Below are positions 60,883-64,000 of a stretch of DNA of 64,000 nt, piece by piece. The translations under genes and the position numbers were made by a program. The DNA is from Porodaedalea pini. Taxonomy: Eukaryota; Basidiomycota; Agaricomycetes; Hymenochaetales; Hymenochaetaceae. The stretch spans positions 62,001 through 126,000 of the forward strand of contig NBAY01000009.1 in NCBI GenBank assembly GCA_002794775.1, in the 5' to 3' direction. The first letter of the stretch is position 1; the number at the start of each line of letters is the position of its first letter. The notes below the pieces were generated by a model that worked only from the letters and a program-made list of their open reading frames with translations, had not been told where the DNA came from and searched no databases.

Positions 60883-61801
60883 TCAGCTGGACATCTTCCT
60901 CTGCGTCCCCGTCTGATACCTAGCCTTCCTCACACAGTCCCTCAAGCGCGCCCTCCACTCCATCATCGCACGCTCTGGGAAGTGTTCATACTCCATCGCC
61001 GCGCAATCTGCGCGCAGGCGCTCTTCGACCATGCGCACGAACTCATCCTCGCTGTAGCGCGCACACGCTCCGTCCCTCTGCAGGAGGCACACGATGTCGT
61101 CCTCATCCATGTGAGAGTAGCGCTGCAGCTTGAGTGCGAAGGTCCAGGTCGACGTGATGCCGAGCAACCGGAGCCCCGGTGAGTCGTACACCATGTCGCC
61201 CTCCGCCTCAGCGTCACGCACCGCGGAAATCACGAGAGGGTCGACCATATTACTTTCAAAGCTATGAGTCACATGAGTGCAATCGGAACAGCGGAGAAGA
61301 AATGTGTACATACTCGAGATGCCAGGGAAGCGCGACGTCGGCCGCAGAGTTCATCCAGTCATGCTCAAGGATAATTAGTGGATTCGAGTGCTTGCTGTTG
61401 AATTCAGCAGCAGTTTCCGCAATGCATTCTTTGATAAGAGTCCTTGTATCTTGGATTTTACTACCGCCAAGGGCACGGGATATCTTCTTCAATAGAGCTC
61501 CAAGGGTAGATCCTGGTTTCTTCATCGGAAGGTTCAGCTCCTCCGGCAGCACGCGATCAATATAGTCAATGTCCGTCGTCACAGCGCGATACTTGTGTGC
61601 AAAGACGGAGATGAAGCCGCCATGCACGACAAGCGTCGTCTGCTCACCACGGCGCTCTAGCAACTTGCGTTGGAGAACATCGAGCAGCTCTAAGAGTACC
61701 TTCTCATTGAGCTGGTTCTGGTGGGTTACGATCTGCCGGGACCGGAAAGAAGAGGTCATCCGGGAGGGCGGGAAGGGCAGAGGTCTTGGTCGGCTGTACA
61801 T
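60883..61801 (-). CDS. nucleotidyltransferase-like protein of unknown role
   Basis: Two exons on the minus strand, 61801-61314 and 61261-60883, give 288 aa. The segment TTLVVHGGFISVFAHKYRAV followed by TTDIDYIDR has the glycine-rich helix and D-x-D spacing of the minimal nucleotidyltransferase fold, as in bacterial AbiEii/DUF6036-like proteins. Further on DWMNSAADVALPW and GLRLLGITSTWTFALKLQRY complete the pattern, with DEDDIVCLLQRDG near the C terminus. In place of the usual GGxxLxxHG start it reads VVHGGFISV. Similar uncharacterised proteins occur in many Agaricomycetes. The reaction is not known, and it may have lost activity. The 52-base intron falls before the conserved SPGLRLLG region. 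Confidence 0.62.
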
Positions 61802-62692
61802 CACGACTTGGAGGCGTCAAGACTTGTTTTACCACACAGACCAAGTGGCGCCCTCTCTTCTGGTATTTCAGACTGTTGGGACAGCCTGCAATGTGCCTTC
61901 ACTTTGTGCTGCTTGTTTTCTTAGATGGCTGGCACGACGCGCCAGGGTGGTTGCCAGAGCAAAAGAGAAGGGTATAGTTCCTAAGCTTAGAGAGCAAAAT
62001 TCCGCTTTGTGTGTATAGTCGAGAAGACGGCGCAAAGAAGGACAGACCAAAACTCGCCTAGTCCAGAGCAACCAATAACCGAGTCTAAGCATGACTTGAG
62101 CCAGCGCCTTGCTTGTTTGCTCCCTGACGTACTACTAGCAACTTGAAAGCGAGCAAAGTAGGTATACAAAGGTCAAAAGGCCGTTGACGAGAGACTGTGT
62201 ATGATTTCTTCTGTTCCGCCGTATGTATATCGGCGCACACAGAGGCTGTATTGATGAGTAGTACTAGTACTACCAGCTGCGACAGCAGTCCCGTCCCAAA
62301 TCGGACGCCCGTCTAAGATTTTAGCTCTCCTGCGTTGTTGCAATACCAGCTTAAAGGTCGCCCTCTACCCACCCCTAGAAGAGTACAGCAAGACTTTAAA
62401 CTGCTCGTTGTAGTGCGAGGCGAATACCAAAGAAAGCTTCAGAAGAGTTAGCTAGATTCTTACGAGTTAGAATGAAAGAAAGGCCGTCGGAAGAAAATTT
62501 GTTGACAGTCACGATTGCTTACACAGCTTACATCACCTGACGCGGACAGCGTGGGCGAACGCACGCATCGCCCCACACCGAACAGCTCACTTTCTCTCGT
62601 ACTTTCACCTCGTCGTCAGTCCTTGTCTGTGTCGTACTCATCGTCGCTGCTGTCGCCGACGTTGTGGCAGCAACTGCGATAATTTGTCGGCC
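61802..62692. other. divergent intergenic region
   Basis: Promoters of the nucleotidyltransferase-like gene (-) and the VTT protein gene (+). Contains the TAGTACTAGTACTACC string near 62260 that is also seen at 49.3 and 50.3 kb. No coding sequence recognised. Confidence 0.5.
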
Positions 62693-64000
62693 ATGCCCAG
62701 CTCGTCGCCGCCGCATTACTCATCCGTCGTAGGTTCACCAGTCGGTAACTCCTCAACGCCCGGACAGCATGACCTCCAACACTCAAATGCTTCGGCATAC
62801 ACCTTGGCCACTATCCCCCATGCGGGCCCATCAACGCCACGCTCATTGTCGCCCGTCTCGTTGTTAAGTCACGACTCAGACCGCTCGCCCCTATTGAGTT
62901 CGGATGCGTCGGCCTCATCGTATGGCGCGACAATGCCCATGTCGCCCAATAGGAATATGTCTTCTAGAAGGATACTCTTTAATGCTGGGATAAAAATGGC
63001 TGCATTGTTTGTTATCAGCACTTTATTCCTAGGGGGGACTCTGTGGCTGGCATTACCACCTTTAGAAGAGTGAGTTAATTTCCCAGTGCTTTAGAGACAC
63101 TCGACTCAATCTCTCACAGTCAAGATCGACCTTCCCTTCGTGTACCCAAGTCTTTCGCTCAATTGCAGGATCTCAATTTCCTGCTGAAGAAATATCGTGA
63201 TATCTATCCAATCCGTGTTGTCATATGCTATATTACAACCTACCTATTGTGAGTATTTTTACATTCCATTGCAGAAAACAAGTACGCTAGCACGAACGTA
63301 CCGTCTATCTGCAATAGAGCATATCTCCTTCTTAGAGTTTGAAAAAGTAATTAACGTCTTTGTTCCAGTCTCCAAGCCTTTTCTTTACCTGGGTCCATGT
63401 ATCTATCCATCCTTGGTGGCGCAGTGTGGGGTGTCCCCATCGCCCTTCCGCTTGCTTGCACCTGCGTCGCATCCGGTGCAACGCTCTGCTACCTCATCTC
63501 TGCCGCACTTGGACCGGCATTGCTTACGCTCCCAAAATGGGCCGCTCGTCTTGACCGCTGGAGCACAATACTTGCTGCACAACGTGCAAACCTTCTTTCG
63601 TATCTGATCGTTTTGCGCATTGCGCCATTTCCGCCACATTGGGTTATCAACGTGCTTGCGCCGCATCTGCGTATTGGGATCATCCCGTTTTGGGTCAGCA
63701 CGTTCCTCGGCATCCTCGGCGTCTCTGTCATCCATACCACGATCGGAGGCGGACTAGATGACATGACGAGCGCTGCAGACTTCCATCTCATCTCGTGGCG
63801 TAATGGGCTTGGTCTCAGCGCTGTCGTCGTTGGCGTGCTTATTCCCGTCGGTCTGCGCTACGTGCTGTCGCATCGCGTAGGAGCGATCGCTTTGCCGGAT
63901 GAGGAAACAGACAGCGAACCTGGGGTGGTGGACCCAGATACGGGCGACACCGTCCTCGCACAGGGACCTTACGCGGCACCTGGCAAAGGCAAAGCTCCCG
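62693..64000 (+). CDS. TMEM41/Tvp38-like VTT-domain (DedA family) membrane protein, 3' truncated by window
   Basis: Exons 62693-63069, 63120-63248 and 63369 to the edge, still open. The N-terminal 100 residues are Ser/Pro-rich and cytosolic. Then comes a span (MAALFVISTLFLGGTLWLAL), and after KSFAQLQDLNFLLKKYRDIY the VTT domain: TYLFLQAFSLPGSMYLSILG, GGAVWGVPIALPLACTCVAS, GATLCYLISAALGP, LPKWAARLDRW, and VLRIAPFPPHWVINVLAPHL. The pattern matches TMEM41A/B rather than Tvp38. TMEM41B acts in the endoplasmic reticulum as a lipid scramblase in autophagy and lipid mobilisation. The C-terminal region seen so far is acidic (DEETDSEP). The third intron, 120 bases, is longer than average. Confidence 0.88.

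Overview
The window looks like nuclear DNA of a filamentous basidiomycete (Agaricomycetes-like). Genes are split by many introns of 44-70 bases with GT-AG ends, intergenic spaces are short, and both strands are used. The markers are fungal: a lysine-pathway homocitrate synthase, a polyporopepsin-type aspartic protease, a Trm8-type tRNA methyltransferase and a Q-rich ARID protein. I worked out exon structures by hand; nearly all reading frames close exactly.

Layout. 1.8-3.9 kb: LAMMER protein kinase (+). 6.3-8.1 kb: secreted aspartic protease (-). 11.2-18.1 kb: a decayed, duplicated block holding a DPH4-like pseudogene, a multipass membrane protein gene (intact at 16.5-18.1 kb) and its pseudogene copy (11.5-12.1 kb). 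A 2.1-kb inverted-repeat element sits inside the DPH4-like gene. 18.8-26.6 kb: a symmetric block in which two paralogous DEDDh exonuclease genes (- and +) flank a divergent trm8 / homocitrate synthase pair. 26.9-31.1 kb: three small secreted-protein genes (-), with a fourth at 41.2 kb (+). 31.9-34.05 kb: second, inverted copy of the 2.1-kb element. 34.5-38.1 kb: inositol-polyphosphate 5-phosphatase with very large insertions. 38.5-39.6 kb: a membrane protein. 41.8-43.8 kb: ribosomal protein S20 and a CCDC130/Saf4-type splicing factor, divergent. 44.3-48.9 kb: ARID/Q-rich SWI1-like protein. 48.9-52.3 kb: no gene seen. 52.8-53.6 kb: AT-rich MITE-like element. 53.9-58.9 kb: a graveyard of CHD1-, CTR9- and MRN1-like pseudogenes. 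59.1-60.4 kb: membrane protein. 60.9-61.8 kb: nucleotidyltransferase-like protein (-). 62.7 kb to the end: TMEM41/DedA (VTT) membrane protein, cut by the window edge.

Most interesting items. (1) A pair of 2.1-kb elements with a 12-bp terminal inverted repeat, 2-bp target duplications, CTTGT-rich subterminal regions, a tRNA-like Pol III promoter segment and a captured 5'-truncated HMG-box gene; one copy interrupts DPH4 so cleanly that the empty site can be read across. (2) A set of four small secreted proteins that share gene architecture (signal peptide alone on exon 1, phase-0 intron) and a cysteine pair at the extreme C terminus. (3) The mirror-image exonuclease paralogs with long disordered N termini. 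All functional names rest on motif recognition by eye; no database search was run.
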